Shown here piece by piece: positions 1 through 8,059 of a stretch of DNA of 46,786 bases. The DNA is from Marinifilaceae bacterium. Lineage in GTDB: Bacteria > Bacteroidota > Bacteroidia > Bacteroidales > Marinifilaceae. The notes below the pieces were generated by a model, which did not search any database, had not been told where the DNA came from, and saw only the letters and a list, made by a program, of their open reading frames with translations. Within the stretch, counting starts at the first letter, position 1; every line of letters begins with the position of its first letter. The translations under genes were made by a program, and so were the position numbers. Location of the stretch: the NCBI GenBank assembly GCA_016936255.1, contig JAFGYE010000105.1, positions 1 to 46,786 on the forward strand. Reading direction: 5' to 3'.

Positions 1-71
1 ATTAAATTTTGACAGAGCCTAAATCGCTCTATAAAAATGAAAATTAAAAAATAGAATAAAACTCTAGGATA

Positions 72-452
72 TCAGGGGTCAAAACAGGTAGTAAGAAATA
101 AAATACCTAAAGCAATTAAAGAGATTACAATAGTGTATGACAAATTATAGAAGGTCTGTTCTAATAATTCGGCCCTATTCTTTTTATCTTTAATTTTTGT
201 TTTACTTTCCGTAAAGCTTAAGATTAAGACCAGAAGATTAAGGAATAACCCAATAAAAATGGATAGACAAACGGCAAAAATATTTATCATATCCGAGTTT
301 GGTTTTCCAATAGCGATAATGGCTATTATAGATCCTATTATTGGGTACAGGAAAAACTGTTGTTTGTCCTTCTTACTCAAACATTTATTTGGATATTGAA
401 TTGTTTGGTGATGCTTATCGAAAATTTCTTTAACATTTATTTTTGAAGACAT
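72..452 (-). CDS. small integral membrane protein, unknown function
   Basis: The 126-residue product has a charged cytoplasmic-looking N-terminus (about residues 1-32), then three hydrophobic segments at about 33-50, 55-80 and 102-123, with a Lys-rich loop (SFTESKTKIKDKKNRAE) between the second and third. It is the last gene of a three-gene minus-strand set, and its start lies 16 bp inside the end of the preceding reading frame, which implies translational coupling. Small membrane proteins paired with a roughly 330-residue soluble partner occur in many bacterial accessory loci, and two-component defence systems such as Kiwa have this architecture. I see no motif that identifies it as a member of any of them. 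That the ORF is real is well supported; the function is not known. Confidence 0.7.
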   Translation of the reverse strand: MSSKINVKEIFDKHHQTIQYPNKCLSKKDKQQFFLYPIIGSIIAIIAIGKPNSDMINIFAVCLSIFIGLFLNLLVLILSFTESKTKIKDKKNRAELLEQTFYNLSYTIVISLIALGILFLTTCFDP

Positions 453-1057
453 GATTCAATTATTTCGATGTTTAATTCTTCTAATAATTCCAAGGCATTT
501 TGATCAATTGAATCAAAATTGGAGTGTCCATCCGTGTCAATTTCAATTCTGATTTCATAATAGGGTCTAAATTTCATAGTATCCTGTAAATCAATGGTTC
601 GGGTTGCATTATTATAGGTTGAGTTTACCTTAATAGTGCATGCTTTTGAAAAACCAACTTCATCAAAGCCATCAAATGAGAAGAATCCTTGTGGATTTTC
701 ATCAAACATTTGGATAATTTTCTTTCTGGCATCGCCAACAATTTTCTGTTTTCCTTTTGCTTTAATTTTTAATTCAATCGAAAAATCATCTGTTTCATAT
801 CGCCCAAGTCCATATTTTTCAGCAATATCACCGGGTAATGAATTTCTTGTTATTTGAATTGAATTTAAATCTCCTTTCGTAACAATATTTTTAACAATTT
901 CATCATCTACATATTGTGAGAATGCAACAGTGTGTTTTTTAAAATTAGCATTAATAAATTTTCGAAGTACCGTCACAAAAACTTCTTTTATTCCGAAAGG
1001 ACCATCACGTTCCATTAAGAGGAATCCATCTTTTTTATTTTTTGGTAAGCATATCAT
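437..1057 (-). CDS. unknown soluble protein, C-terminal part of a frameshift-split gene
   Basis: This 206-residue frame starts at an ATG that overlaps the stop of the upstream frame by 4 bp (ATGA). It reads better as the second half of one longer protein: the frame is open upstream of its ATG, and that upstream peptide (VQKPFFFMICLPKNKKDGF) runs smoothly into LLMERDGPFGIKEVF, which looks like a buried beta-strand followed by a loop. Joined to the 1054-1425 frame by a -1 shift at the A7 run 1116-1122, the protein would be about 329 residues. There are no membrane segments, and I recognise no catalytic motif. A genuine separate gene using the ATGA overlap is the alternative. Confidence 0.6.
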   Translation of the reverse strand: MICLPKNKKDGFLLMERDGPFGIKEVFVTVLRKFINANFKKHTVAFSQYVDDEIVKNIVTKGDLNSIQITRNSLPGDIAEKYGLGRYETDDFSIELKIKAKGKQKIVGDARKKIIQMFDENPQGFFSFDGFDEVGFSKACTIKVNSTYNNATRTIDLQDTMKFRPYYEIRIEIDTDGHSNFDSIDQNALELLEELNIEIIESCLQK

Positions 1058-1425
1058 GAAGAAAAATGGCTTTTGAACAGCATGATTTCCCAGAATTGTA
1101 AATACTGGTTCTCCATTTTTTTATCGACATCAATTACATTTTCAATTTTGCCATATTTTCCTGTTACTATTTTTCCTGAAATGATTCTTAATTCGTCTCT
1201 AAGCCGATATTTAGTTTTGATTTTATCATCAATCTTTTCCTTATGGAATTTAATAATTCTTTTGCTGAATTTATCTTTGGGTAAAGTATCAACAAAATTT
1301 ACATAGTCTTTTTTTAATAAGGAGTAGAAGTCAATTCCATCTATGTTATTTAAGCTTACTTTTACATCCTTATTTCCTTGAGGGTGTATATGAAATTTGT
1401 GGATTTCGATATTTCTTTTTTCCAT
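1054..1425 (-). CDS. unknown soluble protein, N-terminal part of a frameshift-split gene
   Basis: This 123-residue frame begins MEKRNIEIHKFHIHPQGNKD and is charged and soluble. Its last about 18 codons after the A7 run (MENQYLQFWEIMLFKSHFSS) look like out-of-frame sequence, whereas the -1 frame over the same bases gives a plausible continuation into the downstream frame. It lies 62 bp after the coiled-coil gene at 1488-2819 and is probably cotranscribed with it. No family was recognised. It may be a real gene with programmed or transcriptional slippage, a pseudogene, or a homopolymer sequencing error. Confidence 0.6.
   Translation of the reverse strand: MEKRNIEIHKFHIHPQGNKDVKVSLNNIDGIDFYSLLKKDYVNFVDTLPKDKFSKRIIKFHKEKIDDKIKTKYRLRDELRIISGKIVTGKYGKIENVIDVDKKMENQYLQFWEIMLFKSHFSS
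1116..1122 (-). other. A7 homopolymer at the frameshift point
   Basis: On the minus strand the 0-frame codons are GAT AAA AAA ATG. Slipping back one base gives AAT GGA and opens the downstream frame. The -1 frame has a TAA at 1123-1121, so the shift has to happen at this run or within the next 22 codons before the 0-frame stop at 1054. One additional A (A8) would restore a single open frame of about 329 residues. Confidence 0.7.
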
Positions 1426-1487
1426 AATATAATGTGAGTCTTGATTAAAATATTAATGTAGAATGGGAGTTGATATTGATTGTGTAA

Positions 1488-2819
1488 TTATTCTAGTTTT
1501 GATGCCTTTATAATCTTCTCAGCCATCTCGACTAGATCTTTGAGTCCAGGAGTTGCTATCTTTTCTTCTTTTCCCTTTTCTCTCTTTCTTAGTGGATCTT
1601 TATGAATTTCTTCAAGTGCAGTTTTAATGTAATGGACATATTCCTCATTCCCTTCTGTTCCATTTTTCTTCAATTGTTCTGAGAAACCGACTATGGCTTT
1701 CGATAACACCATTTTATAGGCGTAATCTTCAATAATATTTTTCTGTTTTGTATATTGATTGGCACAAAACACGGCTCCAATAATTGGAAGTGGTAATAAT
1801 GAAATTCGACCAATGATAATCCCGATTTCATTTGAGGAATTTTCTAAAACCCAAAGGCCTAGAAGAATTGTCATTACAAGACAAATCATTGAGCCAGCTA
1901 TCCAACCTCCAAATATCCAATAGTTGTTCGCTTTTCCGTAATGCTCTTGAAAGGCAGCGCTTATACCTTCTGCCGTTTTGTAGTTTAAAGCCTTTTTTGC
2001 CGTGTTGATTAAGGCATTAGCTTCACTTATTATTGTTATTCTTTCTTTTTCATATTCTTGAAGCTTTTGGTTATTTTCTGTTGTTTTTTGTTCTAGTTCG
2101 TCTAGTCTTTTGTCTCTTTCTTGTATTTTGTTGGCAAAAGAGGTAATTAGTTTTTCATTTGATTTACATTCAGATAAAGAATCCGTAGATTTTCTGAAAT
2201 TTTCTTCAGAAGCCTCTTTAAGGCTTAAAATATCTTGGTTTGTTTCACCAAGTATTGCGACATTTTCAATTAGAGCATCTCTTTGTTGTTCAATCTCAGA
2301 TAATCCTATTTCGATTTTCTCTAAGTTTTCACTACTTGCTTCAAATTTTTCTTCAATTGCTGTTTTATTTACCTCAATCTCTTCTTGAATTTCTTTAATT
2401 CCAAAAAGCTCCTCTTGAACTTGTAATTTTAACTTTAATACTTCTTCAATTTCTTGTTCAAATTCGATTTGACGTTCGGAAAAACTTCTAACATTATAAT
2501 TTCTTAATAATACTTTTAAAGCTTCGAATTGAGCGATGTAATTTGCAGGATTATTAAAATGGGTATCTATTTTTGTTAAATATTGAATAATAGTGTTGCG
2601 TTCAGCATGGGTAGAAAATTTAACAAATTTATTAGGTCCTTTGGTTAAACATGAAATATCTGTTAGTAAAGCATCCACTCCTCCAAGAACTCCCTTAAAT
2701 GTGTATTCATTTTCGCCTCCGTATGTTGTTGTGGCATATTGGGATTTACTAATCGTTTTTATTTTTTCTCTAATATTGTCTCTTAATGTTCGAATCTGAG
2801 TAACAGTTCCTAGTTCCAT
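1488..2819 (-). CDS. coiled-coil protein with two C-terminal-half membrane segments
   Basis: The 443-residue product has three parts. Residues 1-115 form a helical head; residues about 115-275 are a long Glu/Lys/Gln-rich coiled coil; an NYKTAEGISAAFQEHYGKAN linker leads to two membrane segments at about 303-325 (WIFGGWIAGSMICLVMTILL) and about 333-352; and a charged helical tail follows. Long coiled coil plus two close membrane helices suggests a membrane-anchored sensor or scaffold. It is the first gene of the minus-strand trio ending at position 72, and low-GC accessory content around it suggests horizontal acquisition. I do not recognise a named family. Functions in phage defence or envelope organisation are both possible. 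Confidence 0.75.
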   Translation of the reverse strand: MELGTVTQIRTLRDNIREKIKTISKSQYATTTYGGENEYTFKGVLGGVDALLTDISCLTKGPNKFVKFSTHAERNTIIQYLTKIDTHFNNPANYIAQFEALKVLLRNYNVRSFSERQIEFEQEIEEVLKLKLQVQEELFGIKEIQEEIEVNKTAIEEKFEASSENLEKIEIGLSEIEQQRDALIENVAILGETNQDILSLKEASEENFRKSTDSLSECKSNEKLITSFANKIQERDKRLDELEQKTTENNQKLQEYEKERITIISEANALINTAKKALNYKTAEGISAAFQEHYGKANNYWIFGGWIAGSMICLVMTILLGLWVLENSSNEIGIIIGRISLLPLPIIGAVFCANQYTKQKNIIEDYAYKMVLSKAIVGFSEQLKKNGTEGNEEYVHYIKTALEEIHKDPLRKREKGKEEKIATPGLKDLVEMAEKIIKASKLE

Positions 2820-3480
2820 TGCATGTGAGGTTTAGAATTATTTATTATAATGTTTAAGTTTTAAAATTAGATTATTCATTTTACCTAGTTAAGAAACAAA
2901 ACCCGAAATCCCCCCTATATATGTAAAAAGCCACTAGTATTTCCTTAAGCGATCCCCAAGGTAAGCATAAAAATAAAAGTACAAGTACTTTTGTTTATTA
3001 GAATCAATCCTGATAACTATTTGCCGGTTAAATGGTAGTTTGTGCTTGTTGCGGGGCTTTTTGGCTTTGTTTGTGCAGGTGTAAATTAATTTGGTTCGCC
3101 AAATATATTTGTTAGTCAGCTAAAATTGGTTTTTTACTAAAGTTATTTCTTCTTTCTGTTTTTTTAATTATTTCGCCTCAGTTTAACCGTAAAAATAAAA
3201 TAAATGTATTTTTTTTTACCGTCAGCGAAAGCTGATGTTTACAGCATTTTCAGACATAATATTACATAGTAATTGGGCTGTATTTGAAAAAAACTTTGAT
3301 TGATATTTTTATTGTTCATTAATTTATTCATAACTTAGAAACTGTTTTGTTAAGGAGAATGACTCGGCCGAGGCATTTGTTTCACTAAAAGTAGGTTTAG
3401 AAGAAGTTGGGGTGAATGAAACCAGCAAGCATCATCAGTGAAGGGCATCAATTTTTGTTCAAACTGAGGAATGCCTATGT
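2820..3480. other. gene-free AT-rich interval
   Basis: About 660 bp with no convincing reading frame on either strand. It contains long T and A runs and a small hairpin at about 3219-3236 (TCAGC-GAAA-GCTGA, a GNRA-type tetraloop). It separates the accessory trio from the tandem repeat array. Nothing else was identified. Confidence 0.5.
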
Positions 3481-3484
3481 TTAA

Positions 3485-3890
3485 AGGCTTTTCGCAATGG
3501 CAATAGTGTAATTGCTTTGGTGGGGAGGTGTTTTAAGCATAACAATAGTGTCGTCTGCCGACTGCGAAGGCTGTTTTTTTATTGTCATAGTGTCATCGCT
3601 TTGGTGGGGAGGTGTTTTAAGCATAACAATAGTGTTGTTTGCTAACTGCGAAGGCTGTTTTTTTATTGTTATAGTGTCATCGCTTTGGGGGGGAGGTATC
3701 ATTGGCATAAAAAAGGTGGTTTTTACTGGTGCGGAGGCATGTTGTGCAGCAAGAAAGCTATCTCTCAGCAATGCGAAGGGGCTTTTGAAATGAAAATGGA
3801 GTCATCTGCCTGCTGCGAAGAGACTTCCGACATACTGATATATGCTTCGCTCCGGAGCGAAAGCATTATCGGCATAAAAATATAATGATG
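3485..3890. repeat. 84-bp tandem repeat array with about 42-bp half units
   Basis: The motif CTTTGGTGGGGAGG recurs at 3515 and 3599, and a diverged form starts at 3683, giving an exact 84-bp period. Each unit contains two related halves built on AATAGTGTCATC-type and CTGCGAAGGCT-type words; decayed copies continue to about 3890 and a partial half unit precedes 3515. Because 84 is divisible by 3, both strands stay open: the minus frame reads as a hydrophilic 28-residue repeat (KTPPHQSDDT / KKQPSQSADDT), the plus frame as a hydrophobic one. Neither has a convincing start, so I annotate it as a repeat and not as a gene. It sits directly upstream of the DUF6261 gene. Confidence 0.75.
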
Positions 3891-3978
3891 GGAGAAAAGC
3901 GAGGCAGGTACTGCTGATTCTTTACTGCTTTCGCCCATAGAATTGAAGGTTTTTTATCGAATTTTAAATTGTAAGAAA

Positions 3979-4716
3979 ATGAAAATTGAGGGTTTTAGTA
4001 AAAGTAGATTCAGAAATGCTGAATTTGTATCGCTTGGAAATGATGTAATTTCAATAACCAAATCGTATGATTGGGTAGGGCTGGGGATTCCTGGTTTTTA
4101 TACCCGGGTTGATGCCAGTTTGAATAATTTGGTGGTTCAGTTGAATAAATTGAACACGATAACGGAAACTGCCGGAGCAGGACTTGCCGACAAGCATTTT
4201 AATAACGCATGGAGGGCTTTAAAATACATTTGTTTGTGTTATGAGCTGCACCCGGATAAGAAAATGCACAAGGCCGCCGAAGTTTTAATCAATTTAAGTA
4301 AAACGCATGGCTACAACCTGCATCAGGAGAGTTTGCAGGAACAAAATGCAAAAGCAAAAATGTTTTTAGCCGATTGCGAAAATGTAGAGGAAGCAAAATT
4401 GGCAATACAGCAACTGGGTATTAAAGAGATTGTTGATAATGTGCAAATAGCCTTGGATGCGCTTGTTTTGATTCTTGATGAACGAAACAGTAAAAATGCG
4501 GATCAAAAACGCGAGAACGAAACGAAATTATTTCGTAGGAACCTTGCTGAAAGTTTAGATGGAATGTTTAAATATCTGGAAGCTATGTCGGGTTTAACTG
4601 CGGGTAGTGAACTGGATATCATGATTAAAAAAATTAATGAGTGCATTCTGAAATTGGAACTGTCGCAAAAGATAAGAAGCAACCGAAAATCGGAAGAGCT
4701 TAGCGAAACAGAATAG
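3979..4716 (+). CDS. DUF6261 family protein
   Basis: The 245-residue protein begins MKIEGFSKSRFRNAEFVSLG, the kind of opening I associate with DUF6261 proteins of Bacteroidota, and is all-helical, charged and without a signal peptide or membrane segment. The frame is open further upstream (a TTG at 3943), but the ATG at 3979, preceded by an AT-rich leader, gives the family-like N-terminus. Biochemical function is unknown. It is preceded by the 84-bp tandem array and followed by a strong terminator, so it is probably monocistronic. The family call is from recalled sequence character and not from a profile search. Confidence 0.65.
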   Translation: MKIEGFSKSRFRNAEFVSLGNDVISITKSYDWVGLGIPGFYTRVDASLNNLVVQLNKLNTITETAGAGLADKHFNNAWRALKYICLCYELHPDKKMHKAAEVLINLSKTHGYNLHQESLQEQNAKAKMFLADCENVEEAKLAIQQLGIKEIVDNVQIALDALVLILDERNSKNADQKRENETKLFRRNLAESLDGMFKYLEAMSGLTAGSELDIMIKKINECILKLELSQKIRSNRKSEELSETE

Positions 4717-4744
4717 ATTTTTTGGTTTTTTAATATTGCAATGT

Positions 4745-4784
4745 TCCCCCTTACAGATGGTTAGCTGTTGGGGGGATTTTTTTT
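4745..4784 (+). terminator. rho-independent terminator after the DUF6261 gene
   Basis: A stem of TCCCCC plus ACAG (4745-4756) pairs with CTGT plus GGGGGA (4765-4776) around an 8-nt loop and is followed by a run of T. Confidence 0.75.
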
Positions 4785-5231
4785 GAAATCACCTCAACTC
4801 CGGCTTTTTTTCCTCAAGGAGAAGGGAGTATTCTACATTCAAATTTTTTACATAAGGAAGCTGTGTTCTCCTCTCCAGAAGGAGAGGGATAGGGAGAGCT
4901 TCTTTGCATTGCGTTCTTTGTTATTGGAATTAACACCCTTTTCCCGACGTGTCGGGATCGGCACTTTGTTCACACTATTGTTTCAAATAGCGTTTACGAT
5001 CTTCACTGCGTTACGGTACCCTCAGGAAGGGAAGGTTCTGTTTGTGAACGATTCTCCCTTTTTAAGGGGAGATGTCCGTAGGACAGAGGGGTGTTTTATT
5101 TGACGTTTTGCATTTGATTATATGTTTGTTCACCCCTTCGCCTGTCGGCACTTCCCCTCAAGATGGGAAGGTTCTGTTTGTGAAGGTTTCTTCCTTTTTA
5201 AAGGGGAGATGTTCGAAGAACAAAGGAGCCA
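4785..5231. repeat. dispersed-repeat block with two copies of a roughly 75-bp unit
   Basis: Two imperfect copies of one unit lie at about 5019-5093 and about 5153-5228. Both contain GGGAAGGTTCTGTTTGTGAA, then a CC(C)TTTTTAA(A)GGGGAGATGT palindromic word and a GTCCGTAGGAC or TTCGAAGAA hairpin. The preceding part (about 4797-4900) carries related CTC/GAG-rich words and a CCCGACGTGTCGGG palindrome at about 4943. Such purine/pyrimidine palindromes resemble the dispersed intergenic repeats common in Bacteroidota genomes. The open frames here are by-products of the repeats. Confidence 0.6.
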
Positions 5232-5477
5232 CTATCTTTTGTGATGTATCTCATAAGTTTTTTTCACCACTTCACTATTCGATACCCCAATTTTGAAAAC
5301 TATTGCAAAGCCTATTAGAAATATGAGTAAAGTGATCGCAAAATTACGCCATGTTTTAGAGCTGCTATCGTAGGGGCCAGCCATTTCATCTGATAGTTTT
5401 CCTTTACAACCTTTAAAAAACCAAACAACAAAGGCTCCAACAAATTGGACTAAAAAATCAAAAAACAGGTTGTACAT
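5232..5477 (-). CDS. small membrane protein, unknown function
   Basis: The 81-residue protein has a hydrophobic N-terminal segment (about 3-21, LFFDFLVQFVGAFVVWFF), a polar middle with GPYDSSSKTWRN, and a second membrane segment (about 46-65). The predicted hairpin topology would place the middle on one side of the inner membrane. It follows the 178-residue membrane protein by 23 bp on the same strand, and the two probably form an operon. Its stop abuts the dispersed repeat. No family recognised. Confidence 0.6.
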   Translation of the reverse strand: MYNLFFDFLVQFVGAFVVWFFKGCKGKLSDEMAGPYDSSSKTWRNFAITLLIFLIGFAIVFKIGVSNSEVVKKTYEIHHKR

Positions 5478-5500
5478 TGGGGTGCTTGTATTTGTTGAGA

Positions 5501-6037
5501 CTAATTGATCTTCATATTAGGTATACCTTCTTCTATAGCAGTATTTTGTTCTTTGTCCTTCGTAATTTCCAAATACAAATCGTTGAATAGATACAAAAGG
5601 AATACAGTCAGCAGGTTTAAATAGATGTAATACTCTTTATCCGAAACATTCAACATGATTGTAAATGTTGATGTTATTCCAAGATCGAAATTGAAAAGAA
5701 AACCTTCTGTAAAATTAAAGCCAACATTAAATTTTGCTCCCGATACAAAGAAATACTTGTAGCCACCAAAAGCTATACTTACTAGTTGTAATATCTGCGA
5801 TACCATAGAAACGATTATTCCTGACCTGTACTCTTTTTTTAATAGTAAAGTTCCTGCTTTTAGTGAAAGTAAGTACAGTCCTATTGCAATAAATAAGATA
5901 AGGAGTAAGGGGCCGTTAATAGTTCCAGTTCGGAATAGTAAGACGGCAATTATATAGAATCCCACGATTGCACCAATAATTTGGTAAATGCCGAGGATTA
6001 AAAGAGTTGTTTCTGCAGATTTAATTCTGATTTTCAT
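5501..6037 (-). CDS. polytopic membrane protein, unknown function
   Basis: The 178-residue protein has about four to five hydrophobic segments (about 10-34, 43-66, 73-95, 117-133 and 136-152) and a short acidic tail. There are no charged residues within the segments that would suggest transport, and no recognisable motif. It is the first gene of a probable two-gene operon with the 81-residue membrane protein. The coding call rests on uninterrupted length and membrane-protein composition. Confidence 0.65.
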   Translation of the reverse strand: MKIRIKSAETTLLILGIYQIIGAIVGFYIIAVLLFRTGTINGPLLLILFIAIGLYLLSLKAGTLLLKKEYRSGIIVSMVSQILQLVSIAFGGYKYFFVSGAKFNVGFNFTEGFLFNFDLGITSTFTIMLNVSDKEYYIYLNLLTVFLLYLFNDLYLEITKDKEQNTAIEEGIPNMKIN

Positions 6038-6114
6038 AGGTTAATTTGTTGGGTGTTAAGAGTTGTATTTTATTCCTGTCTCGAAGCTTTTTTTTTTTTT
6101 TGATTTTAGCTGAC

Positions 6115-6969
6115 TTACAATTCCATTATCATTTCAAACTGTTTCCCGCTAACTAAAATTGAGTTTGATTTAAGAAACTCCGTAATCGACCCGCACTCTA
6201 TTTCCGCATTGATGCATTTTATGGAGTTGTGTTGATTCAATTTCACCATTTCTTTAAGAAGCAGGCTGCCAATGCCTTTTCGTCTGTGTATTGGTTCAAC
6301 AGCAATTTGGGTAATGTCGCCCGATTTAGCTTCAAAAATACCATAAGCCAATAGTTGCTCTTCCTTAAATACTCCCAGTAGAGTAAAATTATCCGGTTTT
6401 CTTGATATGGCTTCGAAACTATTTTGCCAGGATGGTATGAAGTCGCAGAATGAACTCTGTTTTTCGGCTTGCGATAAATCGATTGGCTTAAAAGCATAGG
6501 CAGGATTTAATTTCATGGAATCAACTTTTATGTCCTCATTTTTCTGAACGAAATAGTTGAACTCACGGCTCACGCAAAAGCCCAGCTTTTTATATACTGA
6601 TATTGCTTTTGTATTGTGCTGCAATACCTCCAGCAAGTACTGAAAAATACCCGCCTCTTTTAAAAATGGAATGGAGTAGTTGAATATTTTGCCGGCCAAT
6701 CCTTGTCCCCGATATTCTTTGACAGTTCCGGTTCCGGTATCGTAGGCCATTTTAGTTCCGTTAAAAGAACCGATTCCATTGCAGGTAAAAGCTACCAATT
6801 TATTGTCATCAAATGCGCCAAAAGATAGTTCGGGAAGGAATCCTCTGCGGTGCAGCATGGTTTTTAATTCCTCACTGTCTAATTGTATTTCATAATCGTT
6901 AAATGCCTGGCTAAAAGCTTCGAAAAGCTCAGGAAAACGAATTCCTGCCAAAGATTTTATTGTAATCAT
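6115..6969 (-). CDS. GNAT acetyltransferase with two tandem GNAT domains
   Basis: The 284-residue protein carries two GNAT folds. The first has the acetyl-CoA pyrophosphate-binding motif A as EYRGQGLAGKIFNYS (about residues 85-99); the second, near 225-240, has IHRRKGIGSLLLKEM. Both show the R/Q-x-x-G-x-G/A signature. GNAT enzymes transfer acetyl from acetyl-CoA to an amine, and fused pairs often keep one catalytic and one degenerate domain. Here both motifs look intact. The substrate cannot be read from the sequence. A poly-T tract lies just beyond the 3' end. Confidence 0.85.
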   Translation of the reverse strand: MITIKSLAGIRFPELFEAFSQAFNDYEIQLDSEELKTMLHRRGFLPELSFGAFDDNKLVAFTCNGIGSFNGTKMAYDTGTGTVKEYRGQGLAGKIFNYSIPFLKEAGIFQYLLEVLQHNTKAISVYKKLGFCVSREFNYFVQKNEDIKVDSMKLNPAYAFKPIDLSQAEKQSSFCDFIPSWQNSFEAISRKPDNFTLLGVFKEEQLLAYGIFEAKSGDITQIAVEPIHRRKGIGSLLLKEMVKLNQHNSIKCINAEIECGSITEFLKSNSILVSGKQFEMIMEL

Positions 6970-7184
6970 GATCAGCTAACTTGTTTTAAATGAAGTGTGA
7001 TTTCGAATTTATCAAAAGCTCTCTGATAAACAAAACGTGCAGTATAATTAATTGGTAAAATGGCTTGGTTGTTTCTAATTTGGATTTGTTATGAATATCT
7101 ATTTAAAGGATTGGATGTTATTTTCTATTGTACAAAGTGATAAAAAGCTGTAACTTAAGTTTTATTCACCTAAAACTGATTGTT

Positions 7185-7967
7185 ATGAAAAAAATACTAC
7201 TATTTGTTGTTATGGTATTGTTTTGCGGTGCAGGTATTGCACAGCAAGAGCGGTTTCTGGTTTTTGAATTCATGAAAGTTACTAATGATCAGGAAATGAA
7301 TTATTGGGAGACAGAAACTTTTTGGGAAAAAATACATGCTGAACGCCTTAAAAGCGGAGAAATTAAAGGTTGGGATTTATGGTCATTAAAACCTGGTGGA
7401 ACAGAGCAGGGCTATCAGTATGTAACGGTCACTATCTATGACGATCCGGTAAAAGCTTTATCGGATGGAGATGTGTGGAGTGCAGCAAAAAAAGCTTATC
7501 CTGCCATGTCGGATGAGGAATTAAGGAAAGCATTGCAGAATGGTGAGAAATCAAGAGAACTTAGTAAAAGAATGTTTTTAAAAGTAATTAAGACCACGGA
7601 CGATAATTTTAAAATGGATTTAGGAACTGTTATGCGGATGAATTTTATGGAGGCTGCCAAAGGTAAAATGGATGAGTATGAGAAGGCTGAAATAGATCTT
7701 TTTCTTCCAATGCATCAGGAAAGAGTAGAAGCCGGAAGTATGAGCCATTGGGCTTTGGCAAGAGTACTGATGCCTTCGGGCAGTAAAGTTCCGACTACTC
7801 ATATGACTTTTGATATGTTTAAAGATTATCTTCACTATTTTGATACTTATGGTCGTAATGAAGTATTTAATGTTGATGCCGAAACACAAATGAAAATAGA
7901 CGAAGCATTAAAAACAAGAGATTTGAATTGGACTTATTTGGGAACCTTGAAGAAAACTGTAAAATAG
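7185..7967 (+). CDS. secreted protein with two repeats of a small alpha/beta domain
   Basis: The start is the ATG at 7185, which gives a classic signal peptide (MKKILLFVVMVLFCGAGIAQ) cleaved near residue 19; the frame is open further upstream but would bury the signal. The mature protein of about 240 residues contains two internally similar halves: an FEFMKVTNDQEMNYWETE...HAERLKSGEIKGWDLW half and an RMNFMEAAKGKMDEYEKAE...HQERVEAGSMSHWALA half. This spacing (strand, long helix with H-x-E-R-x-x-x-G, strand with W) resembles duplicated ferredoxin-like dimeric alpha/beta-barrel domains. Function is unknown. It is monocistronic, followed by a strong terminator. Confidence 0.75.
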   Translation: MKKILLFVVMVLFCGAGIAQQERFLVFEFMKVTNDQEMNYWETETFWEKIHAERLKSGEIKGWDLWSLKPGGTEQGYQYVTVTIYDDPVKALSDGDVWSAAKKAYPAMSDEELRKALQNGEKSRELSKRMFLKVIKTTDDNFKMDLGTVMRMNFMEAAKGKMDEYEKAEIDLFLPMHQERVEAGSMSHWALARVLMPSGSKVPTTHMTFDMFKDYLHYFDTYGRNEVFNVDAETQMKIDEALKTRDLNWTYLGTLKKTVK

Positions 7968-7984
7968 ACGATTGTGCCATTAAT

Positions 7985-8018
7985 AAAAGAGGATAAGATT
8001 GCTTTCTTATCCTCTTTT
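7985..8018 (+). terminator. terminator with a perfect 13-bp stem
   Basis: AAAAGAGGATAAG at 7985-7997 and CTTATCCTCTTTT at 8006-8018 form a perfect 13-bp stem with an 8-nt loop. A/T flanks let it act in both directions between the convergent genes. Confidence 0.85.
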
Positions 8019-8059
8019 GTGTGATCAAAATTACTTGTGAACTAAAATTGTTTTCATCT

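Noticed and set aside
3500-3793. A real gene encoded by the 84-bp repeats on either strand
   Set aside because: Open frames follow automatically from the divisible-by-three period; no start context, and the array decays across frames.
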